A stretch of 64,000 bases of DNA, taken from positions 1,564,501-1,628,500 of the forward strand of contig NZ_CP034683.1 of NCBI RefSeq assembly GCF_003990335.1. The letters are read 5' to 3'. A model generated the notes under the pieces. The model saw only the letters and a list, made by a program, of their open reading frames with translations, was not told the origin of the DNA and made no database searches. A program made the translations under genes and the position numbers. Numbering within the stretch: the stretch's first letter is position 1; each line of letters begins with the position of its first letter. This DNA is from Rheinheimera mangrovi (lineage in GTDB: Bacteria; Pseudomonadota; Gammaproteobacteria; Enterobacterales; Alteromonadaceae). This document shows positions 55,630-64,000 of this stretch, piece by piece.

Positions 55630-56619
55630 ATGTACAGGCCTCGCCGTTCCGTCGCCAGTGAAGCTGAAAAGTCTGATGCAGAGCGCTGGCTGGTATCTTA
55701 TGCTGATTACATGACGTTGTTATTTGCGCTTTTTGTTGTGCTTTATTCAATGGCAACCATGGAAAAAGAGCAATTCAAAAAACTGCAGGACACTATTTCA
55801 CAGGTGTTTGTAGAAACAACAGAGAAAAAAGAGCTGAGCGTTCAGGGGCAATCAGTGCAGCCTGATATTCTGCTGAAAAGTGATTTTGAGTTGTATGGTT
55901 CAGGCCTGGAAGATGCTGCGGGCCCAACATTACTAGCTGACAACTCAAAGCTTGAGTATCTTGACAGCACAAAACTTGGCAGCCCTTTGGTAGGTATGCA
56001 AAAGGACATAAACAGGGCTTTACGTAGTTTAGTGGAGTCGGGGTTAGCCAAAGTTACATTAGATGAAAATTGGTTAACTGTGGAACTCAACAGCGGTTTA
56101 TTGTTTGCTAGTGGCAGTGCTCGATCAAATAGTTCAGCTACTGCCGTGATGACTGAACTTACTGCTATCTTAATGCAGACCGACAATTTTATACGGGTAC
56201 GGGGTTATACTGACTCAGTGCCTATCCGTACCGAGCAATTTCCATCGAACTGGGAATTGTCAGTAGCAAGGGCAGCATCCATAGTCCGGTTACTGGAACA
56301 ATTAGGTGTAGCGCCACAGCGTATGGCTATTGAAGGCTACGGGCAGTATTCCCCTTTTGCAGAAAATACAACTGTAGAAGGGCGCAGCCAAAACCGTAAG
56401 GTAGTCATAGCTTTATCTAAATATGCATACGAGCCTGTAGCGCTTGAAACGCCAGAACCCACTGCACCAGAACAGGTAGCAGAGCAAAGTGCCGAAGAGG
56501 CAACAGCGCAAGAACAAAACAAAATACGGGTGATCCGCTTACCTCATGGTGGTATAAGGATCACGACCAGACCGCCTGAACCAGGCGAAGAAGAACCACC
56601 TAGTGAGCGGGAACAGTAA
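55630..56619 (+). CDS. motD: flagellar motor stator protein MotD (MotB family)
   Basis: This 329-aa protein has one membrane helix (about 27-46), SYADYMTLLFALFVVLYSM, with the critical proton-binding Asp in ADYMTLLFA, then a plug. The OmpA-like peptidoglycan-binding domain (about 195-275) has VRGYTDSVPI, NWELSVARAASIVRLL and EGRSQNRKVVIAL. The C-terminal 50 residues are Glu/Pro-rich. It anchors the stator to the wall. The parA-like gene starts inside its 3' end (17-bp overlap). Confidence 0.92.
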   Translation: MYRPRRSVASEAEKSDAERWLVSYADYMTLLFALFVVLYSMATMEKEQFKKLQDTISQVFVETTEKKELSVQGQSVQPDILLKSDFELYGSGLEDAAGPTLLADNSKLEYLDSTKLGSPLVGMQKDINRALRSLVESGLAKVTLDENWLTVELNSGLLFASGSARSNSSATAVMTELTAILMQTDNFIRVRGYTDSVPIRTEQFPSNWELSVARAASIVRLLEQLGVAPQRMAIEGYGQYSPFAENTTVEGRSQNRKVVIALSKYAYEPVALETPEPTAPEQVAEQSAEEATAQEQNKIRVIRLPHGGIRITTRPPEPGEEEPPSEREQ

Positions 56620-57400
56620 ATTGGTTGTTTGGACAATAGCAAATCAAAAGGGTGGGGTTGGAAAAACTACCACTACAGTCACCTTAGGCGCTCTGCTTGC
56701 ACAGCGTGGTCATCGCGTTTTACTGATCGATACCGATCCTCATGGCTCACTCACGTACTATTTTGGTATTGATGCTGAAGAGCTGGAAGTCAGCGTCTAC
56801 GATATTTTTCTGCGTGCCAAAGACATTACCAGCGAAGAAATTCTGCAGTCTATGTGCCCAAGCGGTATGCCTAATCTGGATATTCTGCCAACCTCAATGG
56901 CTCTGGCTACCTTAGACCGTTCTCATGGTCAGCAAGGGGGCATGGGGCTTATTCTTAAAAAAGCGCTGCAAAAAATAGAAAACGATTACGACTATGTGCT
57001 GATTGACTGCCCCCCTGTGATTGGTGTGCTGATGGTCAACGCCATGGCGGCTTGTGATCGTATTTTAATACCGGTGCAAACTGAGTTTCTGGCATTAAAA
57101 GGTCTGGACCGAATGATCGCCACTATGCAACTGATGCATAGTTCGTCACCGCAGGATTATGCCTTTACCATAGTACCGACTATGTATGACAAAAGAACCA
57201 AAGCTTCTTTGGATGCTTACAAAGCGCTAAAAGCTCAGTATCAGGAAAGGGTGTGGTCCGCTGTTATTCCTATCGACACGAAATTCCGCGACGCTAGTCT
57301 GGCTCAGACACCACCTCCTGTATTCGCGCCTAAATCGCGGGGTGTGTTTGCTTACAATACGCTGCTAACCTATTTATTGCAGTTAGCGCCGGAGAACTAA
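56603..57400 (+). CDS. parC: ParA-family chemotaxis positioning ATPase (ParC)
   Basis: This 265-aa ParA-type ATPase starts at GTG 56603 within motD. It has the deviant Walker A NQKGGVGKTTTTV, LLIDTDPHGSLTYYFG and YVLIDCPPVIGVLMVNA. Its position between motD and a CheW-like gene identifies the ParC/PpfA group, which recruits chemotaxis arrays to the old pole. No parB or parS lies nearby, so it is not a plasmid partition gene. The symbol follows vibrio usage and is not the topoisomerase IV parC. Confidence 0.88.
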   Translation: MSGNSKLVVWTIANQKGGVGKTTTTVTLGALLAQRGHRVLLIDTDPHGSLTYYFGIDAEELEVSVYDIFLRAKDITSEEILQSMCPSGMPNLDILPTSMALATLDRSHGQQGGMGLILKKALQKIENDYDYVLIDCPPVIGVLMVNAMAACDRILIPVQTEFLALKGLDRMIATMQLMHSSSPQDYAFTIVPTMYDKRTKASLDAYKALKAQYQERVWSAVIPIDTKFRDASLAQTPPPVFAPKSRGVFAYNTLLTYLLQLAPEN

Positions 57401-57401
57401 G

Positions 57402-58133
57402 ATGAGCGATTTACAAGCCAGCCAAAAAGTCATGAAGCATTATCTAAGTGCTTTATTGACGGATGACGTGGTCGAAACGCCTATTCAGGAAGCAAAAAAA
57501 CAGCAACTGAATGAACTGCTGGCTCCTGTGTCTGCTCCGGTTAGCGCTCCTGTTCAAGCTCCTGTGATAGCAAAACCGGCCGTCGTAGCTCCTGTAATAG
57601 CCCCGGTTGTTAAAGCTCCCGTAGTTGTGCCAGCCGCACCTGTTGTTCCGGCAGTCAAAGCAACTGCACCTGTAGTGAAGGACTACCGAAAAGGTCGTTT
57701 TCAGGCGCTGTTTTTTACAGTGGCAGGTTTAAAAGTGGCTCTACCTTTAAAGGCGCTGGGCGGTATTCACAAAATGATGCCAATCAGTTCTTTGCCAGGC
57801 CAGCCAGAATGGCTCAAAGGCGTCATGTTGTACCGCGAGCAAAAAATTAATGTGGTAGACACTGCGCTTTGGGTGATGCCAGAAAAATATGATCAAGGAC
57901 TGGCAGAAAAGCTAAACTATCAATATGTTATTATGCTGGGCAATAGCCATTGGGGCCTGGCTTGTGATACTTTGGTCAACACAATTGCCTTAGAGCAAGA
58001 CGAAGTAAAGTGGCGGGAGACCGAAGGCAAAAGGCCATGGCTCGCTGGTTTAATTAAAGAACATATGTGTGCTTTGCTGGATGTCGATGCCCTTATCGCC
58101 CTACTGGCAAAGGGCATGAATAGTCAAGACTGA
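57402..58133 (+). CDS. parP: CheW-domain protein ParP
   Basis: This 243-aa protein has an N-terminal helix, then a Pro/Ala/Val-rich linker (about 38-90, repeats such as VSAPVSAPVQAPV). A CheW-like domain follows (about 98-235: RFQALFFTVAGLKVALPLKA; LPGQPEWLKGVMLYREQKIN; GLACDTLVN). Such proteins (ParP) couple the ParC ATPase to CheA arrays at the pole. It directly follows the parA-like gene and precedes cheW, as in Vibrio and Shewanella. The linker is probably flexible. Confidence 0.87.
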   Translation: MSDLQASQKVMKHYLSALLTDDVVETPIQEAKKQQLNELLAPVSAPVSAPVQAPVIAKPAVVAPVIAPVVKAPVVVPAAPVVPAVKATAPVVKDYRKGRFQALFFTVAGLKVALPLKALGGIHKMMPISSLPGQPEWLKGVMLYREQKINVVDTALWVMPEKYDQGLAEKLNYQYVIMLGNSHWGLACDTLVNTIALEQDEVKWRETEGKRPWLAGLIKEHMCALLDVDALIALLAKGMNSQD

Positions 58134-58172
58134 GTAGAGTACAGGTATTTAACCTCTGGGTAGGAGCTAGGC

Positions 58173-58667
58173 ATGAGTAATTTAACAGCACAATCTGGCA
58201 AAACTAAAGAAGTCACAGACTTAGTGCTGCAATGGGTGACCTTTAAACTGCAGGAAGAAACCTACGGTATTAATGTCATGCAGGTGCAGGAAGTTCTGAG
58301 ATATACAGACATAGCTCCGGTTCCAGGCGCACCAGATTATGTGATGGGCATTATCAATTTGCGCGGCAACGTGGTCACAGTGATTGATACCCGTGCGCGT
58401 TTTGGATTACCGCCATCGGAAGTTACTGACAATAGCCGTATTGTGATCATCGAATCAGAGCGTCAGGTTATTGGCATTATGGTCGACAGTGTGGCTGAAG
58501 TGGTGTATCTGAAACAATCAGAAATCGATACGGCGCCAAATGTAGGCACAGACGAAAGTGCCAAGTTTATTCAGGGCGTGTCGAATCGTGACGGCGAATT
58601 ATTAATCCTGGTGGATCTGAATAAGTTACTGTCTGACGACGAATGGGAAGAGATCCGTAGCATTTAA
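58173..58667 (+). CDS. cheW: chemotaxis coupling protein CheW
   Basis: This 164-aa stand-alone CheW contains VTFKLQEETYGINVMQVQEV, PGAPDYVMGIINLRGNVVTV and IVIIESERQVIGIMVDSVAE. It links chemoreceptors to CheA. Its stop codon overlaps the start of the DUF2802 gene by one base. Length and motifs are normal for the family. Confidence 0.96.
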   Translation: MSNLTAQSGKTKEVTDLVLQWVTFKLQEETYGINVMQVQEVLRYTDIAPVPGAPDYVMGIINLRGNVVTVIDTRARFGLPPSEVTDNSRIVIIESERQVIGIMVDSVAEVVYLKQSEIDTAPNVGTDESAKFIQGVSNRDGELLILVDLNKLLSDDEWEEIRSI

Positions 58668-59155
58668 TGGCTAATTTTCTGACTGACTTTTCATGGATAT
58701 GGCTGCTGGTGATCGCGGCCATTTTGTTGCTTGCTGTCGTGATGGCGTTTGTCGCTTCACGTCACAGTAAAAAGCTGCTGGCTATTATCAACGAAAACGC
58801 CTCAGCCAATTGGCAGCAACAACAAAACCTTGATCAGTTACGTCAGCACATAGAGCATATGGCACAACAGCTGAAACGCTCGCATCAGGATATCGAAGAA
58901 TTACGTTCCACAGTTATTGGTGTAGGGCAACGTGTACTCACCCTGGAAAGTCATCTGGGGCAGGGCATGCAGCAAGTGGCTGAGTTGGCCGAACAACAAA
59001 AATCTTTGCACTTGTTTGACCCCGAATCAAAAATTTACAGCAGAGCAATGAAAATGGTTCAGCTAGGTTCTAGCATGGAAGAAATCATGATCGAATGTGA
59101 ACTCCCTCAGGCAGAAGCTGAACTCTTGTTTAATCTGCATAAACAATCTAAATAA
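58667..59155 (+). CDS. DUF2802 membrane-anchored coiled-coil protein
   Basis: This 162-aa protein has an N-terminal membrane helix (residues about 10-32, SWIWLLVIAAILLLAVVMAF). A coiled coil follows (NWQQQQNLDQLRQHIEHMAQ; HQDIEELRSTVIGVGQRVL). The C-terminal block YSRAMKMVQLGSSMEEIMIE and CELPQAEAELLFNLH is the conserved DUF2802 motif with a helix-turn-helix look. It closes the chemotaxis operon right after cheW, as in other Gammaproteobacteria. Some relatives are implicated in polar localisation and motility. The molecular role is uncertain. Confidence 0.88.
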   Translation: MANFLTDFSWIWLLVIAAILLLAVVMAFVASRHSKKLLAIINENASANWQQQQNLDQLRQHIEHMAQQLKRSHQDIEELRSTVIGVGQRVLTLESHLGQGMQQVAELAEQQKSLHLFDPESKIYSRAMKMVQLGSSMEEIMIECELPQAEAELLFNLHKQSK

Positions 59156-59280
59156 CCTGAACTCCTTTTGTCTGTCTAAACTCTATTTCTTGACGTTAAC
59201 TGGGTATCTCGGGGCTTGGTCTTTTCTTTACGAAACGACTATAGTTTTCTTTACAAGGATGAAGCTCACTGGGCACTGCT

Positions 59281-60699
59281 ATGTACAATCCAACACTTGT
59301 TCACCATGGCGCCGTGGATGGAGTGACTGGTTCCTGCCATCAATATTTCATTCACCATGATCAAAGTGTTCTAATTGATTGTGGTCTGTTTCAGGGCATA
59401 GAGCAGGGCAGGGGCAAAGCCGGAGCCGACTCTGCTCAGATTAATTTTCCGTTGGATGGTATTCAGGCGCTACTGCTTACTCATGTGCATATCGACCATG
59501 CAGGCCGTATTCCTTATCTGATAGCCGCAGGTTTCAAAGGCCCAATTTATTGCAGCAAAGCATCGGCTTTACTGCTGCCACTGGTTTTAGAAGACGCATT
59601 AAAAATGGGGATCACCAGAGACGAAAAGCTGATCAGTGGCTTTCTGAAGGCAGTTTCACGTCAACTGCGGCCTTGTAACTATAACCAGTGGTATGAATTG
59701 GAACAGAGCTTATCTGGTGCACGGGTCCGTTTTCAGAATGCAGGCCATATTTTAGGTTCTGCTTACGTAGAAATTTGCCATCAAATCCCCGCTATAGATC
59801 AAGATACACAACCTGGTTGGTACAAAGCTGTTTTTTCTGGCGATTTAGGGGCTCGTGATACACCATTATTGGCCGATCCTACTCCACTTGAGTATGCTGA
59901 TCTCTTGGTGCTTGAAAGCACTTATGGCGATAAAAACCACGAAGACCGCAAAAACCGCCAGCAGCGCTTACAGCAAGCTCTGGAAAAAGCCCTGATCGAC
60001 AACGGCACAGTACTGATCCCGGCATTTAGTATTGGTCGCACTCAGGAACTACTTTACGAGTTGGAAGATATAGTTCACCGCATGCAAGGCCAGGTAATTC
60101 ATAAAAGCCTGAAATGGGAGCAACTTGATATTATTGTAGATTCTCCCTTAGCTGCTGATTTTACAGCGGTGTACAAAGAGTTAAGAGAGCACTGGGATGA
60201 CGAGGCTAAGCAAAAGCTACAAAGCGGGCGACACCCATTGCAGTTTGAACAACTGCTGACCGTCAAAAATCATGAGGATCACCAAAAAGTAGTACAACAT
60301 TTAGCCGACAGCTGCAGACCAGCAATAGTAATAGCAGCCAGTGGTATGTGCGCAGGTGGCAGGGTTGTGAACTATCTGAAAGCACTATTGGGCTCACAGC
60401 GCCACCAGATTTTGTTTATTGGTTATCAGGCTCGTGGCACACCAGGTGCCGCATTGGTAGCCAAAGCCAAAAGTGGGGGGCAGCTGCAACTCGACGGAGT
60501 CTATTATCCAATACATGCAGAAATACTGCAGTTACATGGCTATTCCGCCCATGCGGATCAGCAGGACTTATTAAGTTTTGTTGAAGGAATGGCGCAAGCA
60601 CCTGGTCAAATTCGTTTAGTGCATGGCGATGAAGGTGCCAAGAGGGCCTTAAAACAGTTGCTTGTATCTAAAGGCTTTCACACTGTGATTGCATCATAA
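59281..60699 (+). CDS. metallo-beta-lactamase/beta-CASP RNase-like protein
   Basis: This 472-aa protein opens with TLVHHGAVDGVTGSCHQYFI and has the zinc-binding LLTHVHIDHAGRIP (HxHxDH, near 78-83). Further metal ligands are in NAGHILGSAYVEI and FSGDLGARDTPLL. The beta-CASP insert has GTVLIPAFSIGRTQELLYEL, and the RNA-specificity motif is HGYSAHADQQDLL with VHGDEGAKRAL. These features match bacterial homologues of CPSF73/archaeal RNases, probably an exo- or endoribonuclease. It is separated from the chemotaxis genes by 125 bp and is unlikely to be part of flagellar assembly. Confidence 0.88.
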   Translation: MYNPTLVHHGAVDGVTGSCHQYFIHHDQSVLIDCGLFQGIEQGRGKAGADSAQINFPLDGIQALLLTHVHIDHAGRIPYLIAAGFKGPIYCSKASALLLPLVLEDALKMGITRDEKLISGFLKAVSRQLRPCNYNQWYELEQSLSGARVRFQNAGHILGSAYVEICHQIPAIDQDTQPGWYKAVFSGDLGARDTPLLADPTPLEYADLLVLESTYGDKNHEDRKNRQQRLQQALEKALIDNGTVLIPAFSIGRTQELLYELEDIVHRMQGQVIHKSLKWEQLDIIVDSPLAADFTAVYKELREHWDDEAKQKLQSGRHPLQFEQLLTVKNHEDHQKVVQHLADSCRPAIVIAASGMCAGGRVVNYLKALLGSQRHQILFIGYQARGTPGAALVAKAKSGGQLQLDGVYYPIHAEILQLHGYSAHADQQDLLSFVEGMAQAPGQIRLVHGDEGAKRALKQLLVSKGFHTVIAS

Positions 60700-60706
60700 T
60701 AGGCGG

Positions 60707-60738
60707 GTGATACCTGAAGCAGTAGTTTCAGGTATCAC
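60707..60738. terminator. bidirectional stem-loop between convergent genes
   Basis: GTGATACCTGAA (60707-60718) and TTCAGGTATCAC (60727-60738) form a perfect 12-bp stem with an 8-nt loop. It is located between the stops of the convergent MBL and lipoprotein genes. There is no strong T-run on either side, so termination is inferred from position. Confidence 0.6.
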
Positions 60739-60762
60739 ACACTTATCGTTATCTTCTAGATT

Positions 60763-62712
60763 CTAGAAAATAGATACAAAATTGCCGTCGTTGAACATTA
60801 CGCCAGGTACGTCTTTTAGCATTCGGACTTCGCCAATCTTAGTACCATTAAAGTACTTAAATCCGGCGGGAATGCGATCGTCTACTTTGAAATCCCAGTT
60901 GATGTCGTCCTGCGTCCGACCTGAGTAAATAAAGGTAGTGCTACTTCCTGCGAAGTTGAACTCCATAAAGCGGCCGGCAAATGATGCACTTACATCAATA
61001 TTATCCTGTATACGGAAAGAGTTAAGATCCTTAAAAGGGAAAAACAGTGTAAGTGAAGAAGAAGACAGTCCTTCAAGAGTATCGTTGTAGCTGACACCTG
61101 TCACCACATGTTCCGGAATAATATCCGCTGTAGCCGATTCCAAAAACAACGAAGGATTCACCAACGAGATTGTCACTCTTGAAGTGTTTGCTGTTCGTCT
61201 TAACTCTCCTGACAGATAGACAGATTCCAAAACCTGTTTATTCACATCGTCGGCTGTAGTAATAGATTCCAGTCTGCTGCGAACCATGCCTTCGTAAACA
61301 GAGGCTCCTCTGCGTAGTAAAAAATCTCCGTCCACGGCAATATAGCCTGTGCTCTTCGGTTTTGGTTGTGCATTTTCAGCAAAAGAAACCAGATTAAATA
61401 CCACACCATTTAAAGTGCTATTCAGTTCAGGGTTTACCACAGAACCAGTCAGCGAAGCTTCAATCCTACTGTCGCCGCCAGCATCAATTCGAAAGCTGAT
61501 CATGGTTACAGTGGCATCCACAGTAAGCCCCTGGTAAGTTCCTTTAAGCACCCATTGTTGAGATGAATTGGTGTAATTAATATCCAGAGCACCTAATTTA
61601 TAATTGCCGTCCTTTGAGCCAACAGGGACGTCGGAAAGTACATCTGCAAACAGGTCAAAAAGATCTTCAGTAACCAGTGTGGCGAACTGATCGACTATAG
61701 TTCCAATATTACGAACGTCACTGATCACCGTTGTATAGGCTGGCGTTTCTGAATCCAAAGAGTAATACAAAGCTCTGAAGTCAGTCATGTTCTGTTTAGC
61801 TTTTGCTATAGGCTCAACCAGATCAATCGCAGGTGAGGGCATATAGGGGGTTGCCAGTGGATGATATCTGGATGCAATGACAGCTCTTGTCCTTGCCAGC
61901 CGGCCCCGATCAGCTTCAGTGCAAGACGTGCAGCTGAGCATCTCGGCTTGCATATAATCCAGCGTGTCGTTTATCCACAATTTGTTTAGCTCATCAACGG
62001 CCTGAACATTGCCGGTTAAATGTTCCCTAAGCCGACGGCTCATAGTCGTTAGTGCTGAATTACCATTAGAAAGCACAACACCTGACTGAGTTACACCTGC
62101 AACATCCAGGGCTTTAACCAAAACTGAATTTCGAATGTCGTCGGCTTCGATCTGAAAGGCTTTTTCAAAACCAATGTGACCAAACACATTGGCGACAAAA
62201 GACTGGATCGTCTCCAGAGGTTTTACTCTGTCCGCATAAACCCCAGCCTGATACAGTTTTGCTACCAGATCAGACAATACACCCACATCAATTTTAGAGC
62301 CATGAGCCGCATTATGGTAAGCCGAGACACTAACTCTTGAATTAATAGCAGCGCCGTAGGCCACAAATCTATTGGTGGCTTCAGTTACACAGCCATTACG
62401 CAGTGGACACTTCAGCGCAATAAATTCGTTTAGAGGGTTAAATACCACTCTATAGTTTTGTTGCCTGTCTACCGTAACCGATACTTTACCTTCACTGTTT
62501 GTAGTGCCAAAACCAAGGAGCGCAGTGCTGCCATCTACGCTATGAACTTCAACTCTGGTCCCTGGTAAAACCATGCCATGAAGCACTGATATCTCGAGTG
62601 TTTGTGTTGATGGGGGCGGTGTCTCCGGTGCCACCTCAGCAGAACCCGAGCCGCCGCCGCAGGCTGACAACAACGCAAGCAATGGCAGAAAACATAAAAC
62701 CTGAAACTTCAT
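60763..62712 (-). CDS. large putative lipoprotein of unknown function
   Basis: The start is the ATG at 62712, overlapping the upstream stop (TAATG) with GGGAGTGG as SD. This gives 649 aa. The N-terminus MKFQVLCFLPLLALLSACGGG is a lipoprotein signal with lipobox LSAC. A short carboxypeptidase-regulatory-like beta domain may follow (ISVLHGMVLPGTRVEVHSVD, NSEGKVSVTVDRQQNYRVVF). The rest is mixed helical then beta-rich (from about 360) with no enzyme motif I recognise. The Cys-x-x-Cys in LSCTSCTEADRG is a possible disulfide. Downstream coupling to a beta-barrel gene suggests an outer-membrane pair. Confidence 0.7.
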   Translation of the reverse strand: MKFQVLCFLPLLALLSACGGGSGSAEVAPETPPPSTQTLEISVLHGMVLPGTRVEVHSVDGSTALLGFGTTNSEGKVSVTVDRQQNYRVVFNPLNEFIALKCPLRNGCVTEATNRFVAYGAAINSRVSVSAYHNAAHGSKIDVGVLSDLVAKLYQAGVYADRVKPLETIQSFVANVFGHIGFEKAFQIEADDIRNSVLVKALDVAGVTQSGVVLSNGNSALTTMSRRLREHLTGNVQAVDELNKLWINDTLDYMQAEMLSCTSCTEADRGRLARTRAVIASRYHPLATPYMPSPAIDLVEPIAKAKQNMTDFRALYYSLDSETPAYTTVISDVRNIGTIVDQFATLVTEDLFDLFADVLSDVPVGSKDGNYKLGALDINYTNSSQQWVLKGTYQGLTVDATVTMISFRIDAGGDSRIEASLTGSVVNPELNSTLNGVVFNLVSFAENAQPKPKSTGYIAVDGDFLLRRGASVYEGMVRSRLESITTADDVNKQVLESVYLSGELRRTANTSRVTISLVNPSLFLESATADIIPEHVVTGVSYNDTLEGLSSSSLTLFFPFKDLNSFRIQDNIDVSASFAGRFMEFNFAGSSTTFIYSGRTQDDINWDFKVDDRIPAGFKYFNGTKIGEVRMLKDVPGVMFNDGNFVSIF

Positions 62713-63824
62713 TACCACTCCCATTTATAGCCAAGGTACAAGTTAATACGGTTAGCAAATGAATACTTGATGTCATCACTGACCAAACTTGCCTCAAAAT
62801 TCTGGTTCGCATAATGAAAACCAATACTGCTTGTTGTGGGTTCAATACTTACCCCATAACTAACTCCTCGCTTGGGAATGTAAGTGGTTTTCACTGTATA
62901 AAAGTTATCGTTATTGATATTAAGCACGCTGGCTTCAACAGACCACTTATACTTCAGACGATAATTAGCAAATATTCTGATCCTCTCAGGCAAATTCATG
63001 GTGAAAGATTCATAGCGACCAGATTCATGTGTCACCAAATCGATCAAAGGCAACTGATTTCTGATGTCGTCTTTGTCAAAGTAGTAATCATTGAAGCGGA
63101 AGTTTCCCCGTGCAAAAGGGGATTCTTTAAAACGGACAAAGTGGAATAAATCTTTAGCTTCTAAACCAAAGCTCAATCGCCATGAATATTTGTAAGACAA
63201 GGCAACATCAAGTGCTGCGCCATAGCCGTTTGGAGTTTTAGGTACATTCAGTAGAGTGTACAGAGTGTCTTCGTTAAAATGGTAAACCGCATCAGCGTCG
63301 CCAAGGCGGGTTTTACCATTAATGTAGCCGTCAGCAATCTCCCTATTTTGAAAAATAGAAGAATGCAAAACATTAAGCGACGTAGCAATCTGTATATGCT
63401 CATACTCTTCCGGCAAGGCAAAGCTATACCCTATACGAATGCCTTCAGAAACTAACCGCTGTTCAGAAAAGTCATACACATAGTCTTTATCTTGCAGCTG
63501 ATCTCTGGCGTTATGAAACAAGTAACGATACTCGCCTACTTCAGGGTGCATCTTAATGTAATAATCAAGACGCGCAAAAATGCCGAAAGACCACTGATCG
63601 TAATTCACACCAAATTCAGCTATGTGATTAGCATAAGCACTGTCTGATGCTTTAAAGCTTTTTGCCCCCTTCCATGATCCGAAAAAGTCATTTACAGGTA
63701 CGGCTGGGGTGTAATTGTCGCTGGATATTTTGCTGTATAACTCTGCACTGAAAGTTGAACAGCTGAAAGATAACAACGATAACGAAATAAACAAAGCCTG
63801 TGGAAACGCACGACGTTCAGACAT
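62712..63824 (-). CDS. putative outer-membrane beta-barrel protein
   Basis: This 370-aa protein starts at the ATG at 63824 behind CGGAG. The signal peptide is near 1-28 (FPQALFISLSLLSFSCSTFS, then AELYSK). The mature part is rich in aromatic residues in alternating short strands, for example WSFGIFARLDYYIKM, GAALDVALSYKYSWRLSFGL and SVEASVLNINNDNFYTV. It ends YLGYKWEW, a terminal aromatic as recognised by the BAM machinery. I do not recognise the family. It precedes the lipoprotein gene with stop/start overlap, so the two are probably made together as an envelope complex. Confidence 0.65.
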   Translation of the reverse strand: MSERRAFPQALFISLSLLSFSCSTFSAELYSKISSDNYTPAVPVNDFFGSWKGAKSFKASDSAYANHIAEFGVNYDQWSFGIFARLDYYIKMHPEVGEYRYLFHNARDQLQDKDYVYDFSEQRLVSEGIRIGYSFALPEEYEHIQIATSLNVLHSSIFQNREIADGYINGKTRLGDADAVYHFNEDTLYTLLNVPKTPNGYGAALDVALSYKYSWRLSFGLEAKDLFHFVRFKESPFARGNFRFNDYYFDKDDIRNQLPLIDLVTHESGRYESFTMNLPERIRIFANYRLKYKWSVEASVLNINNDNFYTVKTTYIPKRGVSYGVSIEPTTSSIGFHYANQNFEASLVSDDIKYSFANRINLYLGYKWEW

Positions 63825-63852
63825 CAAAAACTCCGGGACCTTATACTTTTAA

Positions 63853-63999
63853 TTATGTTGGAGATACTTTCACCGATGTTGCCAGCCGCTCTGAAATATT
63901 GACGAACATATCTTCCGGTTTACGGTAAAAAGAGCCTACCACCTGAGTTCTGTCTAAAACAACATTAGCAAATCGCTGAAAATATTCTTTATCCGGTGC
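63853..63999 (-). CDS. 3' end of an unidentified gene, cut by the window edge
   Basis: A minus-strand frame is open from the window edge to a TAA at 63855-63853. It gives 48 residues beginning APDKEYFQRFANVVLDRTQV and including VGSFYRKPEDMFVNISERLA. The stop is 28 bp before the ATG of the barrel gene, so it is probably the first visible gene of the same operon. There is too little sequence to assign a family. Confidence 0.5.
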   Translation of the reverse strand, partial: APDKEYFQRFANVVLDRTQVVGSFYRKPEDMFVNISERLATSVKVSPT

Positions 64000-64000
64000 T

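Noticed and set aside
56603..57400. Plasmid partition ParA, hinting at an integrated plasmid
   Set aside because: It lies between motD and a CheW-like gene in the standard chemotaxis order with no parB or parS.

Overview
The window comes from a gammaproteobacterium with a polar flagellum. The order flrABC, fliE-J, fliK, fliL-R, flhB, flhA, flhF, flhG, fliA, cheYZAB, motCD, parC/parP, cheW, DUF2802 is the arrangement of Shewanella, Rheinheimera/Alishewanella and other Alteromonadales-like bacteria. A Rheinheimera- or Shewanella-like source is my best guess, confident only at about order level. Nearly all genes are intact and tightly packed. I saw no rRNA, tRNA, CRISPR array, transposase or prophage.

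Region 1 (about 1-13,060) is a surface-glycan locus. It opens with the end of rmlA and an FdtA/FdtB-type pair for a dTDP-3-amino-3,6-dideoxyhexose. An unusual run follows: two small nucleotidyltransferases of LicC type, a stand-alone ParB/Srx-fold protein resembling free-serine kinases, a DUF711-like protein, a methyltransferase, an Asp/Glu-racemase-family enzyme, and a methyltransferase fused to a CDP-glycerol-phosphotransferase-like domain. After these come a LicD protein, a second TagB/TagF-like enzyme and a GT2 glycosyltransferase. One small Rossmann-like domain occurs four times here, alone or fused to LicD or GT2.

Region 2 (13,016-16,616, minus strand) is a three-gene phosphonate operon. 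It encodes a cytidylyltransferase-PEP mutase fusion, a phosphonopyruvate decarboxylase and an iron-type alcohol dehydrogenase. Together they predict 2-hydroxyethylphosphonate, probably CMP-activated. The LicD and TagF-like transferases next door are natural candidates to attach it to a glycan.

Region 3 (16,836-26,032, minus strand) is the pseudaminic acid pathway pseB-C-F-G-I-H. It is followed by an ACP, an SDR reductase, a LuxE-like acyl-activating enzyme and a LuxC-like acyl reductase. There are no luxAB genes, so this module more likely tailors a sugar or acyl group than makes light. The pse genes abut the flagellar cluster, which fits flagellin glycosylation.

Region 4 (26,273-59,155, plus strand) is the flagellar and chemotaxis cluster. 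It starts with a short divergent flagellin that has its own terminator and a possible sigma-28 promoter. Good sigma-54 promoter candidates precede flrB and fliE. The flagellar cap and chaperone genes fliD and fliS, usually beside flrA, are absent here, as are the hook and rod genes, so other flagellar loci must lie elsewhere.

Region 5 (59,281-64,000) holds a beta-CASP metallo-beta-lactamase RNase-like protein. Convergent to it is an unrecognised operon encoding a large lipoprotein, a probable outer-membrane beta-barrel and the end of one more gene.
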